A stretch of DNA of 64,000 nucleotides from Raphanus sativus (Eukaryota; Streptophyta; Magnoliopsida; Brassicales; Brassicaceae). A model generated the notes under the pieces. The model worked only from the letters and a program-made list of their open reading frames with translations, was not told the origin of the DNA and did not search any database. Made by a program: the position numbers and the translations under genes. The stretch spans positions 7,314,668 through 7,378,667 of the forward strand of contig NC_079519.1 in assembly GCF_000801105.2 (NCBI RefSeq), in the 5' to 3' direction. This document shows positions 12,426 to 24,057 of this stretch, in pieces. Positions within the stretch are counted from its first letter, which is position 1. Each line of letters opens with the position of its first letter.

Positions 12426-12933
12426 ACTCGCTTAGACAACATGATTATTGAAGTAGAAATCTTAATCTAAAGTTACGTGGGAAAACTGATTTTTATTCTT
12501 AAAATAAGTTTCATACCAACAAATGCAAGATGGTCTTTCAACTCAAAAAACTTCAATTCCTTATACGAGATTGCTATGCAATGACTTAATAAATTTGGGC
12601 TATACTTGCCAAGTCCAGGCGTACAATTATACGTCACACTACTATCTAGAGTTATTTCAACTGAAGAGCTTCAGATTTTTAAAAAATAACTAATAGAGTT
12701 CTACAAAATATTATATATCAAGAAATTTACAATAATATATGATATATAGAAAAAAAAGTTAAAGTCACATCATGGGTGCTAAAAATAAACAAATTTAATG
12801 TTTTATTTAGCAATGTATTTGATATTTACCTGACTATCAATAATACATATCGATTGGTGTTGTGTAACATTAATATTTTGTAATGTGTTATTTTTTGTCT
12901 AAACGATATAAACAATATAGAGAGTTCATATTT

Positions 12934-13238
12934 GGAAAATTCTCTCAAATAGTTTTTTTAAAGTTTTGTCACAAAAATAGCACTCAAAAAATAAATGACA
13001 AAATGACCTGTTTTATTTTTATTTTTATTTTTTTAATTTTATTTTTTTATTTTTTGAAATTTGAAACCCCACCCCCAAACCCACCCCTTAACTCTAAACC
13101 CTTAGTCTTAGATTAGTTAGCCCAATAATTATAAATGCATATTTACCTTAACTAAAATCTTTTTTTGGTCATTTTCTTCTTTGGGAGACTATTTGTTTTT
13201 GAAAAATAGACTAAAAAGGCTATCTAAGAAAATTTCTC
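12934..13238. mobile_element. Mutator-type MITE with 9-bp target duplication
   Basis: A 305-bp element flanked by exact TTCATATTT repeats (12925-12933 and 13239-13247). Its ends are imperfect inverted repeats: GGAAAATTCTCTCAAATAG on the left and CTATCTAAGAAAATTTCTC on the right. The interior contains a run of CCACCCCC/AACCCACCCC. No transposase. A 9-bp duplication is typical of MULEs. Confidence 0.7.
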
Positions 13239-13247
13239 TTCATATTT

Positions 13248-14677
13248 CTATATATTTAATTAACTAAAATTAATACTATTCTGAAAAATAATCAAAAGCG
13301 AAGTATCTACTAAAGTAAAATAAAAAATAACATATTATTTAAAACACCATGATTATTGAAATAGAAATACTTATCAAATTTTATGTAAAGAACATATTAT
13401 TATTATTAAAATAAGCCATCAATATATACTAAAAAAATCCAAGAATTAAAGTGAAATTATCTTTTATGTGTTTATGAAATTTTTCTTTTTTTGTCAAATA
13501 AAACATAAATATGAAATTAAAATATCAAATAAAATCCGTACATAACACGAATCCATATCTCTCGTATATAAATAAATTGTGCTTCTAGATTTTGTTAGTA
13601 AAACGAATTGGTTGGGCTCTGAACAACTAGGCTCAAAATTCTCTTATAGCTGACTGGGCCTGAAAGAATTACTGTATCTTTTATTAAGCACAACGAGTTT
13701 TATGAAACTCGTAAACTTCTCAAAATGTTGGACTTGAAAGAACACAGTCTAAATTATGTATGTAAACATCATTAGTTCTAAACCAACCAGTAAGCTAGGG
13801 CGGCAAACCAGTCCCAGCAGAATCGATATTCTTAACATTCGATTTATACAATTCAAATATCATACAATTAATGATGTGATCAAACTAAAATTGTTAAAAT
13901 ATCAACTTTTAGCAATTCAAATATGATACGATGTCAAAAAAAGAAAAGCAATTCAAATATGATACAAATTTCTAAAATTTTGAAATAAAAATTAATACAT
14001 ATGTGTATATATATTTATATTTTTAATGGTCATTAGTTTAATTCAATCGATATTAAATAAATACATATTTTAATATGAATATAGATTAAATCAATTTTTT
14101 CATACTCCTATGGTTTTATGATCTTTGGTATTTTGCTATAACAATTTTTAAAAACTCATTTATCACAAACTTTTAATGTGATATTTTAATAGTTTTAATA
14201 ATTATAATATTTTTAAAAGTAAAAAAATATTACGTATATAAAAATCTAAATTTTATAATTTGTAAATGTGTTTGCTTAATTTATTTTAATAATATAAAAG
14301 TAAGCAAAAATAATAGAGAATATACAAATTATTATCAAAAATACACAAATTGTTATCAAATTTTTATTATTTAAAATTATTAATTTTCATATATATATAT
14401 TTATATATTCACATTAGGTAATTCCAGATTTTTATTTATAGAAATAATTATATGTTTTTGTAAATTATTAATTAACTTTATGGTTTAGTGAAAAATATAT
14501 TATATTTTTTTATATACCAATTTATTTCTTTAGGGATTCTAAAATTATTATAATAATAACACATGACATAGCTTACAAAGTTGTAATGATTTCAAATAAT
14601 CTATAAGGGATTAATAGTCAACAATATTTTAACAGTGAAATTAGTCATATAATATAGTGTTACAACAAATTAAACAA
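13248..14677. other. AT-rich intergenic, no gene seen
   Basis: Long AT-rich stretch without recognisable coding frames or clear element ends. A short local repeat, GCAATTCAAATATGATAC, occurs twice near 13913 and 13948. Confidence 0.4.
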
Positions 14678-15405
14678 TCTATACTATTAAAACATGATTC
14701 TATTTTATTTTAACCCCTAAAATATCCTGTTATTTGCCCCTTTTGCCACTAATTTTCCAAAGCAATCAACTCTTTCATTAAAGGTGCTTCGGTAAAATTC
14801 AACCTCTAAGGCTTTAATTCTATTGTTTTCCATTTAAATTGGATTTTGGCTCGCTAAGATTGTGCTATAATAGACCCCCGATTGAACATGGTATTTGTGT
14901 ATCAATCGTAATTAACGTTGTGATATATTAGGCGCACGTTTCCCTATCCGCATCTATGTGCCTCATGATTATAGATTTGGTCTAACGAGCACGATAACCA
15001 TTATAAACCGAGTATGATTTCACTGGTATTATACCAAACATACATATGTCACTAGTACTACTTTCATAAAATATTTGAATATTAATGTAATCTGAAAAAC
15101 TAATCAGATATAGACTAATAAGTCTCACGCTTTAAAATCAGTTCATTAACATGTTAACATTGTATATAACATAAATGTAGAAAGAAATTCACTACATAAT
15201 TTATTGATTAGATAAATACCATTTAAATCCTTTCAAAAATCAATTACAATTTTGTAAACAGAAATTGTCATCTATAAAATAATAATAAAAAGATGATAAT
15301 TTGAAATTTGTTATAAGAGAAAATGAAAATATTCAATTGTTTTTCAATTTTAAAAAAAAATTAAGAGGAAAACAAATCCGCATTTGAAATTGCGGATCAA
15401 TCTAG
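14678..15405 (+). mobile_element. Non-autonomous Helitron
   Basis: Starts with TC (TCTATACTATTAAAACATG) after a host A and ends with CTAG before a host T. Helitrons insert between A and T without a duplication. A perfect 7-bp stem, ATCCGCA/TGCGGAT (15376-15382 and 15391-15397), lies a few bases before the CTAG end, as expected of a Helitron 3' terminus. It is 728 bp with no Rep/helicase frame. Its ends match the element at 26361-27269. Confidence 0.85.
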
Positions 15406-15452
15406 TTGTACTTAATTGTAAAAAAGTGTTACCTCTTCATTAGGTTAGCATT

Positions 15453-16209
15453 GAACAAAACTAGGGTTCACCATCCTGTGGTGAACTCTCAAATTCACCA
15501 CAATCCTCAACACCAATCAAAATGCCACATATGATTAAATTAAAAAACTAAAAAAAAAAGGAAAAGTAGCTTAAAAAAAAAGTGGCGTCTTCTAGCTGAA
15601 GAAAAGAATAGACGTGATCATCTTTTAGGTTTTGAGAATTTGTTTGAATTTGTTCCACAGCATGTGCTTGATTCGTCAAAGCAATTTCATCTTTGAATCC
15701 AACTATCTTCTGGTTTAGAGTTTACAGTTTGGATTTAAAGTTTAAGATTTGTATGATATAAGGTTTAAGTTTAGAATTTAGGGTTTAGGATATATGGTTT
15801 GGGTTTAGGGTATATGGTTTGGATTTGAGTTTAAGGTATAGAGTTTGGATTTAGAATTTAGGATATAGAGTTTGGGTTTGGATTTGTATAGGTTTTGGTT
15901 CTTCTTGGAGAGAGACTTTTTCTAATCTGCTCTGAGATGTTTGAAATTTTTAATGTAATGTTCTATTGATATCTGTAGGGCTTTGCATTCACTGCCTAAA
16001 CAATGTCTTTCTTGAAATTGTTCTCAAAGCATTTGAAAATTAAGGAACGTGTAGTGAAATCAATACAATGCACACAGAGACAGATGTGAGCTTTTGAATC
16101 TGCTGATAGCTGTAATCAAATTTGGGAATTATTTGGGAACAACTTGATTGGTCTTAATAATAGAGGTGAATTCTTAGGTTCATCATAAGGGTGAACCTAA
16201 GTCTTGTCC
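15453..16209. mobile_element. Non-autonomous Mutator-like element with 9-bp target duplication
   Basis: A 757-bp element flanked by exact GTTAGCATT (15444-15452 and 16210-16218). The ends are inverted repeats of about 45 bp: the left begins GAACAAAACTAGGGTTCACC and the right, read inward, begins GGACAAGACTTAGGTTCACC. Each end also holds a second inverted GGTTCACC/GGTGAAC motif. Inside (about 15715-15890) is a run of degenerate GGTTTAGGGTTTAGGATATATG repeats. No transposase frame. Confidence 0.85.
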
Positions 16210-16218
16210 GTTAGCATT

Positions 16219-17225
16219 TTAACAACTGTTTTCAAATAATTATTTTTGTTTGTTACCAATAATTATTACATTCTCCGGTCGTCTCCACATCATATGCTTA
16301 CTTTACACCTCTAACATTTTACTGGTTCAGTAATTACTGTCACTATTTATCATAACATATGTCGATATTTTTCTCTAAGCAAGAGGCATATGATATGATG
16401 GGAATTGAATGAAGTACGTACTAATAATCAATATGTGATAATAAACGAATCATTCGATCAAGAGAGAAAGAGAGAGTTTCACATCACACAAATCAATCTG
16501 TCACGAGCCAGAGGATACGGTGATGAAGATCAGAGAGAGAGGCTCAATGGTCCCTTTGGGGAAATTTTATTGGGAAGAAACAAAAAAGACAAGTCATGAA
16601 AAGTACCAAAATGTTGGACATAACTCCATTTGTCTGACACTTCAAATTGACATAATTTATTATACACATATACCATACATACGTATCTCTGTCTTATTGC
16701 TTCCAAAAGTGTTTACTTCCTTGGAGATTGTGATCCATATGCCGCATACGTAGCCCATCTCTCTATCGTTTATTTTTCTTGGATCTCTACTTTTGTTAGA
16801 TATGTAATTATAGATTTATTGTGATAATCTCTATAAATAGACTATTTTCCCCAAATAAGGTTTTGTGGGTGCAATTAAATAGGGTTTATTTGACGTGCAC
16901 CAGTGAAACCGACCCTAAATATTAACTCAGCTTATCCGGTTAGGATAAACCCTGTGACAACTATAGAACTTTGATATGAGTATTTTTTTTTTTTGTAAAC
17001 TGATATGAGTATTGTTAAGAACAAAAACCTGAAATACCAGACGTTTTAGGTTAAGAAGGATTCCAAGAAGATTAGTAAGACTTTATAAAGCAAACAGCAC
17101 TTATTCGTTAACTTTGAAATACCTTTCAAATATAACGCTTGTGATACTGATGAAAAAGTATTTGATTTGGGTAACAATTTTGAAAACTTAACACACGGAT
17201 TTTGGTAGTAATTTTGTTATCTCAG
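16219..17225. other. Intergenic, no gene assigned
   Basis: Mixed-composition spacer. Frames around 16405-16753 show no recognisable domain. I see no element ends. Confidence 0.35.
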
Positions 17226-17601
17226 CACTGGTGGTAGAGGCATTGGCAATAAGGGAAGCGCTTTCAGCATGCATCGATAAGGGTGTCCCTCGAGTGTATT
17301 GCAAATCTAACTCTCTCCAACTCATTAAAACTATCAACTCAGGGTCTCCAAACCCTGAAGTTCATGGCGTGGTGACTGATATTATCAGCTTTTCCTTTGC
17401 TTTTGATTCTATTTCTTTCTCTTGGATTTAGCATATCAACAACAAGGAGGCAAATGTTTTGGCTAAAAGTAAGCCTTGCTGGATGAATCTTTTGTATTCG
17501 CTTCTTTGAACAATGGAGTTTAAATCTAGTATGAATGAAAGTTTTGACTAAAAGTAAGCCTTGCTTATATGAGTCTGTTGTTGCTGACAAACAAAAAAAA
17601 A
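17226..17601 (+). pseudogene. LINE 3' fragment: RNase H-like remnant and A-tail
   Basis: The frame 17231-17431 and the following bases encode the end of a plant LINE RNase H-like domain: VEALAIREALSACIDKG, then YCKSNSLQLIKTI where the family usually has a catalytic Asp, then HINNKEANVLAK after an in-frame TAG (17430-17432). About 85 bp are partly duplicated: CTAAAAGTAAGCCTTGCT occurs near 17462 and 17548. The fragment ends TTGCTGACAAAC followed by A(9), the 3' signature also seen at 56480 (inverted) and 63540. It is a 5'-truncated dead copy. Confidence 0.75.
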
Positions 17602-18719
17602 GAATGAAAGTTTGTGTTACAAAAAAGAGCACACGAATTTGATATTTCAAGAGTTCTCCTTCGAGTTTATAATCAAATCATTTGATTTGACATCATATAT
17701 ATTCTTCATTTTCAAACGATTTTTAAAATACAGTAAAATTTTATTTTATGAAACCATATGTAAAAGTTTGTTTCTGATAGTTTACTTCAAAATAAGCAAA
17801 AAAACAAGCATGGTTATTAGTTAGATATGCTATCTAGTTAATAGTTACTTAGGTTTTAATTTCGAGCTAGCCGATCGGGTTGATCACGAGTAGCGGGTGA
17901 TCACTTTCTAAATATACGACCATGTTTATTAATTTGGGGAAAGAGACAAAAGAAAATATGCTAGAAGAGTTAGATTCGTATGCTCCAAATTGCCCATTTG
18001 CTTATAGTTCAGATAAAAAATACAGCCCAAATCTCGTTATTTACAATTTTTCATGTGTGTGATCTTCTTGGTCACTTCATGTGGATATTTTCAAATAAAC
18101 TTTAACTTACCAAGGAAGGAACAAAACTTATTCGGCAATTCATCATTGTCTGTTAACCTTATATGTATGGCGGCCGTCCCCTCTTTGTATTTCAGTCCTT
18201 GTGTTTGTAATCTTAAATTGTAAATATTTATAAAATTATCTAGCTTGTAAATTGTGAAATTTTCCCCTTGTAAATTACCGTGGTCCCGTTTGATATCTAA
18301 CGTCTTCTTTTTTTATTTCAAGATATATTTTTAAAATATCTAGTTTTATAAAATATGAGAAGAATTAAGATGTAGATTACGGTTTAGAGATTTCCTTAAA
18401 TTGAAATTACGTTGGAATTGGGGTCTAGGTAAGGCAAACAAAATCTTATATTAAGTTTATATTTAATTACATTTTTAATTATGGAATGGATCTGATTTAA
18501 TATCTGAATCTTAACGGATAATTCAACACCAGATCGTTAGTTCTGAAGTGGATACGGTTTTAAATAAAATGATGTGGGATGAATCAAAATAGATTACATA
18601 TATATACACTAGAATACATAATATGTCAGTTATAAAAAAATACATAATATGTTCAGTGCCTTCCGCTAATTGATTTATCGCAGGATGTCCTTTTTAGTAT
18701 ATGAACAAAATCGTTTAAG
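17602..18719. other. Intergenic, no gene seen
   Basis: AT-rich spacer with no coding frame or element end that I can support. Confidence 0.4.
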
Positions 18720-19080
18720 GCCATTTCTAACCCAACACTGAAACTCTAATCTAGTGTAATTTTGACACTATTTTCTACAATTCAACAGTAGAAATTATAT
18801 TTTTTTAGTGTAACACTATAATTTTATACTAAATCTGACGATATTATTTACTATACTAAAATATTATTTATCCTATAAAAATACTATTCACTTATTTTAT
18901 TGATAAAACATACAATTAAATAAATAATAAACAAAAATATAAATACATATAATCTTATAATAATTTTTTAGTATTAGATTTGGTGTTATGGTCGAATATT
19001 TTTTTAAAAAATTGAAGATCTGAAACTATATTAAAATAGAGTTATTTTGACACTATTTTAGTGCTACAGGTTCTCCAACC
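18720..19080. mobile_element. Probable MITE (ends degraded)
   Basis: Begins near GGCCATTTCTAACCCAACAC and ends near GTTCTCCAACCTC, resembling the 'CATCTCCAACCC' MITE family at 41786. TTTTGACACTATTTT occurs near both ends. I could not fix a target duplication. Confidence 0.4.
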
Positions 19081-19106
19081 TCAACTAGATACCTGTTTTG
19101 GTCTAA

Positions 19107-19359
19107 GAGCATGATTATTGCATATATTCTTAGCAAAAGTCCCTAATACACATATATGTATATATATGTATATGTATATATTATATATGCGTATATAATT
19201 ATTTGCTAAGGACTTTACGGAAACCGAAACCGAAAGTTCCTTAATTAAGAAACTTTTGATTTCGGTTTCCGTAAAGTCATTAACAAACAATTATATACGC
19301 ATATATAATATATACATATACATATATGTGTATTAAGTACTTTTGCAATAATCATGTTC
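19107..19359. mobile_element. Harbinger/Tourist MITE, full-length hairpin
   Basis: A 253-bp element flanked by TAA (19104-19106 and 19360-19362), the PIF/Harbinger target. It starts GAGCATGATTATTGCA and ends TGCAATAATCATGTTC. The two halves are complementary over most of their length, with the turn near TTAATTAA (19241-19248). The arms include GGAAACCGAAACCGAAA against TTTCGGTTTCC and long TATGTATA tracts. It is noncoding; an antisense 69-codon frame over it is an artefact. Confidence 0.85.
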
Positions 19360-19362
19360 TAA

Positions 19363-20880
19363 ATACTGTCTTTGCTCTGTGGCTCTATTTCCTCTCGCAT
19401 CGATCTCCGTATATCAGTCCGTCATCCAACGGCTCTGATTAACTCGCTTTTCAAGAACCCAATGCAAAAGAGAAAAGAACTAGTCAAACTATATAATATT
19501 ACAGAGGAGAGAGAGAGAGAGTTACCTTCGGTCTGTTTGGTTTAAATTTAATGAAACCCTTTGATACTATCCGTTATATGTGTGGGGTTTTCTTGAACTT
19601 AATAAATTTGTACTTTTAAATTATAACTACTTATTTTTAACCAAAATAACTATAACTACTTATTTATATATAGTAATTTTTATTTATTTAAATATATTTT
19701 ATGAATAAGTGTGTGTTTTTGTGAGTGTTAAACAACAACTTTAGGGTTTGAATAGTTGGTGTTGGTTGCACAAAAAAGATTAGTTTGGGTTGTAGTTTTA
19801 GTTTTTATTTATTAGAATTTAGGCTGTATATATTTTAATTGTTCTTTATTTTTTTTGGTTTTGATTTATTTTTAACGATATTTAAAGTAGTAAATTAAAG
19901 CTTTAGAAAATTAATTTAATTTTCAGAACTAACGTATTTTCTTTTATATTTTTGGCTTTATATCAAATTTTAAAGTAAAAATAGGACTTTATAAAGAATG
20001 TTTAAATAGAAAAGAAAACGTTTTTACATCAAGCATATTTACTGGAAAAAACTTAAAATTTTGTGAGATTAAAATTTTATAAGAAAAATGGTGTGACCAT
20101 TAAATGGTCATTGATTAGGAACCAACCTACATTTTTTACTAGGAAATGGTAAATTTCTTACTTTTGTAGACGTAATAATAAGCTGATTTTCAAAAGAATA
20201 ATTTGTGCTTCTGCTTTTGAACCTTTCTACCATATATTTTGGTTAATGGTCTGACCCAATTTGGCAAGAAATGAAAAATTGGCCGAGAAGCTATCACAAA
20301 ACTGAAAAGTATAATTTTTTTTTGTCAACACCGTTTATTACAATCCAATAGTAATCTACGCAAAGAAAACAAAACGATTTTCTTTTGGCAAGCGAATGGT
20401 GGTATGCGGAAAACTCTCCAACGCGGAAAATATAACTGTAAAAGTTCAATTAAAAAATCAGCTGATAATAAGTTATTAGCTATATTTAATATAATATTTT
20501 ATGTCGTATATTACTTCATATATATTATTTATTGATAGTACTTGAATTAGAGATGATAACTATTCTAACACTTGTTTGGACAAAATCTTATAAGATAGTT
20601 GGATCAACATGATGAATTCAAATCAAGCGATATGGATCAGACTATAATTAGAACAGTCTTAGATCGGATCAAATTTTGGATCACTGTGTGTTTATACAAC
20701 GACATCATATGAAATTTTATGTTTTAACTCAAACCTAATTGAAATGAATACATTAATCTATGTAATTTATATTATTTAAAATTGTATCTGATTTTAAACG
20801 TGAGATTTCAAAATTTTCTTACATTTTATTCCATTTTATTCCATTTTCTTAAATACTTTTTTTACCCATACTAATGTGAA
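19363..20880. other. Intergenic, no gene seen
   Basis: AT-rich spacer. A T-run followed by GTCAACACCG at about 20313-20332 resembles an inverted retroelement A-tail, but no body is recognisable. GA microsatellite at about 19506-19521. Confidence 0.4.
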
Positions 20881-21236
20881 CTAGATCTTGACCCGCCCGA
20901 CCGGGCGGGTATTATTTTATGTTTTTAGTTTTTTTATTTATACAAAATGATATATTTGTAATATTTAGACATAAATTTAGATTGGAAATTAATATTTATA
21001 GTTATAATAAAAATTAAGATTAAATATTTAACAAAATATTTTGATATAAATTTTAAATTTTCTAATTAAAATAATATAGAGGTTGGTCATAATTTTTTCC
21101 AATTCTAAAATCTTAACATTCTTTAAAAAATATAAATGAATAAAAATATAATTTTTTGCTGTTGTTGTTTATTTCTATAACTTGACCCGTGATCGTATAA
21201 ATATTTGTTTTCACTAATTTTTTTCTTTTACTACTG

Positions 21237-21267
<31 letters not shown>

Positions 21268-21748
21268 TCGTAAATTATATGTATTACATTATTGTTAATA
21301 TAACATTTTAAAACAACAATTTATTTATTACTTAGATATGGAAAATGTAAAGATAATTTATTATTCACCAAATTTTAGAATTTAGCATAATTATAGGATA
21401 AGATTTTGTGTTTTACAGGTATATTAAATATTTGAGAGTGATTATAGGTTAGAACTTATTGTCAGCAAATATATTATGTTTAGATATTGAATTTATTTTG
21501 GCTAAAGAAAAAAATTAATAATCATATATTGGTATAAGTGATTTATCTCTATCATTGATTAAGTCATTAAAAATAAAATAAATAACTTTCTTCTTTGTGA
21601 ATATGTTGTTTGAGAGTGAGAAAATATGCATTTAATAATCAAGATTTTTTTAGGAATGTTAATTAATAGATTCAGTGGCGTGGAAGTGTAATTAACATTG
21701 AAAACTCAGGGACATTTTCTAAATGTACTTCTCTTTTAATAATAGAGA
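20881..21748 (-). mobile_element. Non-autonomous Helitron (minus strand)
   Basis: Read on the minus strand it starts TCTCTATTATTAAAAGAGAAG at 21748 after a host A, and ends with CTAG at 20884-20881 before a host T. The 3' hairpin is perfect and GC-rich: CCCGCCCG/CGGGCGGG at about 20892-20909. Length 868 bp, no helicase frame. A (TA)n run of about 28 bp lies at 21239-21266. Confidence 0.88.
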
Positions 21749-23440
21749 TGATATCTATTTATGATATTTTTCGCTAAAAGATATATCAGATTTATGTTCA
21801 GACTTCAGACCCATATGATTTTAATTATTTTTCTCTTGAAAGCACGTTAATATATATTTGTTTTGTTTGGGGTTGTTGTAAGCGAGGTAAAAGCGAATGT
21901 AAACATATATTTGATTTGATCACTAACCAACTTCTTGTTTAAAATAAAGCGTCGATCTTCTTTACCCATTATCTTAAAGTCTTTTTGTTTATAACCAGTA
22001 GATGATCCAATCTTTTATATCATTTGACTAATTCAGACTTTTATCAGATCTTTAAAATTTGAAAGTAGACAATGGTAATGTTCGTAAACGGTTAAAGCAT
22101 AAATCATTTTTCCTTATATAAATTCCACTTGAACTTGTTATTCGAGTATATATTGAACATATCTTTTCGATAGAACATCTAATTACTAGATACACTGCAT
22201 ATGACTTCAGATCTATTGAATGTATTGCTAAAGGGAGTGACTGAATATATCATATTCACATTTCATAAAGAAAACTAAGTAGCAGATCACTGCTTTCTCT
22301 TTGATCATTTAGCCTAGGTAGTTCATATACATATTCATAAACTGATGGCTGATTTTAAATTTTGAAATAGATATGAATTTGTCTCTTTGTGTGTGGGGGT
22401 CCTCAATGATCTGTAAAATCTGATGAGAAGGAACTGAATAATTTTGGCAATACTAAGGTGGGGATCTTTTCTTCCTTTACCATTCTAAACCTATCTCTTC
22501 TCTGCCTCTGCTAGCTTCCCATCTCTCAAATCATATTTCTCTCTCCTTTGGGACGGATAATTATTATTGATGAATCACATGCAGCTGAAAGGATCACGAG
22601 CGCTACATTCAGTATACTAGGGTTTCAAGAGATCTTGAATTTGTTTTGTTCACTGAGCCAACTTTGATTATTATTTTATAGTAGATAAACAAAGCAAGCA
22701 TTGTAACATTTATTGGTATTTAGTAAGTTATGCTCGGATTGATGGGATTTGCAGCAAAATCATCAATCTTAGGGACTAACTTGTACCACTACTATGGGGA
22801 TAATCACTGATTCTCTTGAAGGATTAGACAAAATAATTCGCTCTGTCGTATCAATAGGAAAATACTAGTTTTGTCTCTGCCATCTTTGTAATTGCTAATT
22901 GACCTTTAACTGTATATTGTCATTTGTCAATAGTCAAATATATGAACCGTTAGTTGGTTATTTAGGTTAAATAAGAAAATGTTGAGCAGATTTTCTGAAT
23001 TGTATTTTTACCAAATTTATCTAAACTCATTTAACTGATGCTAGTACTTGATACAGTTATTTTATATAAATTTTTACCAAGATAAAATTATCTAACATTT
23101 TGTGCTCTCTTTGATATAATATGTTTTTAGTTTAACGGCCATGAAAAGTACATGAGAAATCGTTTTGACTTTTTTTTTTCCTGTAATAGAACCCTGATAT
23201 CTAAGAAAACCCTAGATTTGAAAAGACTAAGTAAAAGGATATCATTTGTTTCAATTATTATCAGGATCTATGTGGCTCACACCCTCCTTAAATATTATAT
23301 ATAACTTTAAAAAAAATTCTGTCTCTCTAGTGGGGTAAATAAATTACAGATAGGGTTCGTTCTGGATGGGGTCGGCCAGTACCATTCCACATACAAACAG
23401 TTTGTCTCATGTGTTTGGTTTCGTATGGGCGCCATGGACT
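21749..23440. other. GNC upstream region, noncoding
   Basis: No gene or transposon ends recognised. Between about 22380 and 22860 the sequence is less AT-rich and more complex than the transposon-derived flanks (pyrimidine-rich 22450-22550, then GATGAATCACATGCAGCTG). It may hold conserved noncoding or transcribed sequence. This is inference from composition only. Confidence 0.35.
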
Positions 23441-23446
23441 CACGTG
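23441..23446. promoter_or_regulatory. G-box (CACGTG) upstream of GNC
   Basis: A perfect palindromic CACGTG lies about 610 bp before the GNC start codon. GNC is known to be controlled by light and gibberellin through PIF bHLH factors, which bind G-boxes. Use of this site is inference. Confidence 0.5.
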
Positions 23447-23875
23447 AACCTCAGAATTATCGACATTTTACTATGATATCACACTATAAACCGGCTCAAA
23501 ATTTTAGTTTTTATAAGGTGTGTACACTAACAGTTTTGGATTGGACATATATACGAAAACATTGGATCGACTAGTTTACATACTGTTGTCCGCATATAAT
23601 CGAAATAAAATTCTATAAAAGTAAAATATATTTTTCTTATAATTATTTTTCAGTTTTATAATTGAATATTTTCTTGTAATAGTTTATTACATATACTTTG
23701 CAACATATATAAAATATAACCCCAACTAACATTTGTTGTGGGGTTTACGATCGTACTGGTAAGTAGAAATCAAAAACAGTAATTTTTTTAGTTTTATATC
23801 CATGTCTTCGAAAATTCACTGTACAAGTTGATGTATACATGGAGATAACTCTAGAATCACATAAACTTAAACTTG

Positions 23876-23885
23876 TATATATTTA
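23876..23885 (+). promoter_or_regulatory. Possible TATA box of GNC
   Basis: TATATATTTA lies about 175 bp before the start codon, implying transcription from about 23905-23915 and a leader of about 145 nt. Confidence 0.35.
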
Positions 23886-23896
23886 TTATAGAAACC

Positions 23897-24029
23897 ATGT
23901 GTGTTCGGCTCGTGGCGCATCTTATGGCCTTTAAAAGGGATCATAGTATAGCTTGGACTCTTTCTGCCGTCTATGATCTCTTTCAATCTCTCATCTAAGA
24001 TCAACCTATCATCTAAGTTCCCTCTCTGA
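23897..24029 (+). other. Candidate upstream ORFs in the GNC leader
   Basis: Two overlapping short frames precede the GNC ATG. One is 23897-23998 (33 codons plus stop; an internal ATG at 23924 would give 24). The other is 23973-24029 (18 codons plus stop). If the TATA call is right, the first ATG may lie upstream of the transcription start while 23924 and 23973 lie in the leader. Translational control is inference. Confidence 0.35.
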
Positions 24030-24057
24030 TCTGTATTTTCATCTCTCTTTCTCTTCA

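Noticed and set aside
15715..15890. Interstitial telomere
   Set aside because: The TTTAGGG-like units are too degenerate and lie within a Mutator-type element.
16405..16753. Two overlapping frames of 64 and 77 codons
   Set aside because: No recognisable domain, no upstream signals, and they overlap in different frames.
19081..19290. 69-codon antisense frame
   Set aside because: Lies across the hairpin MITE and reads through (TA)n; not protein-like.
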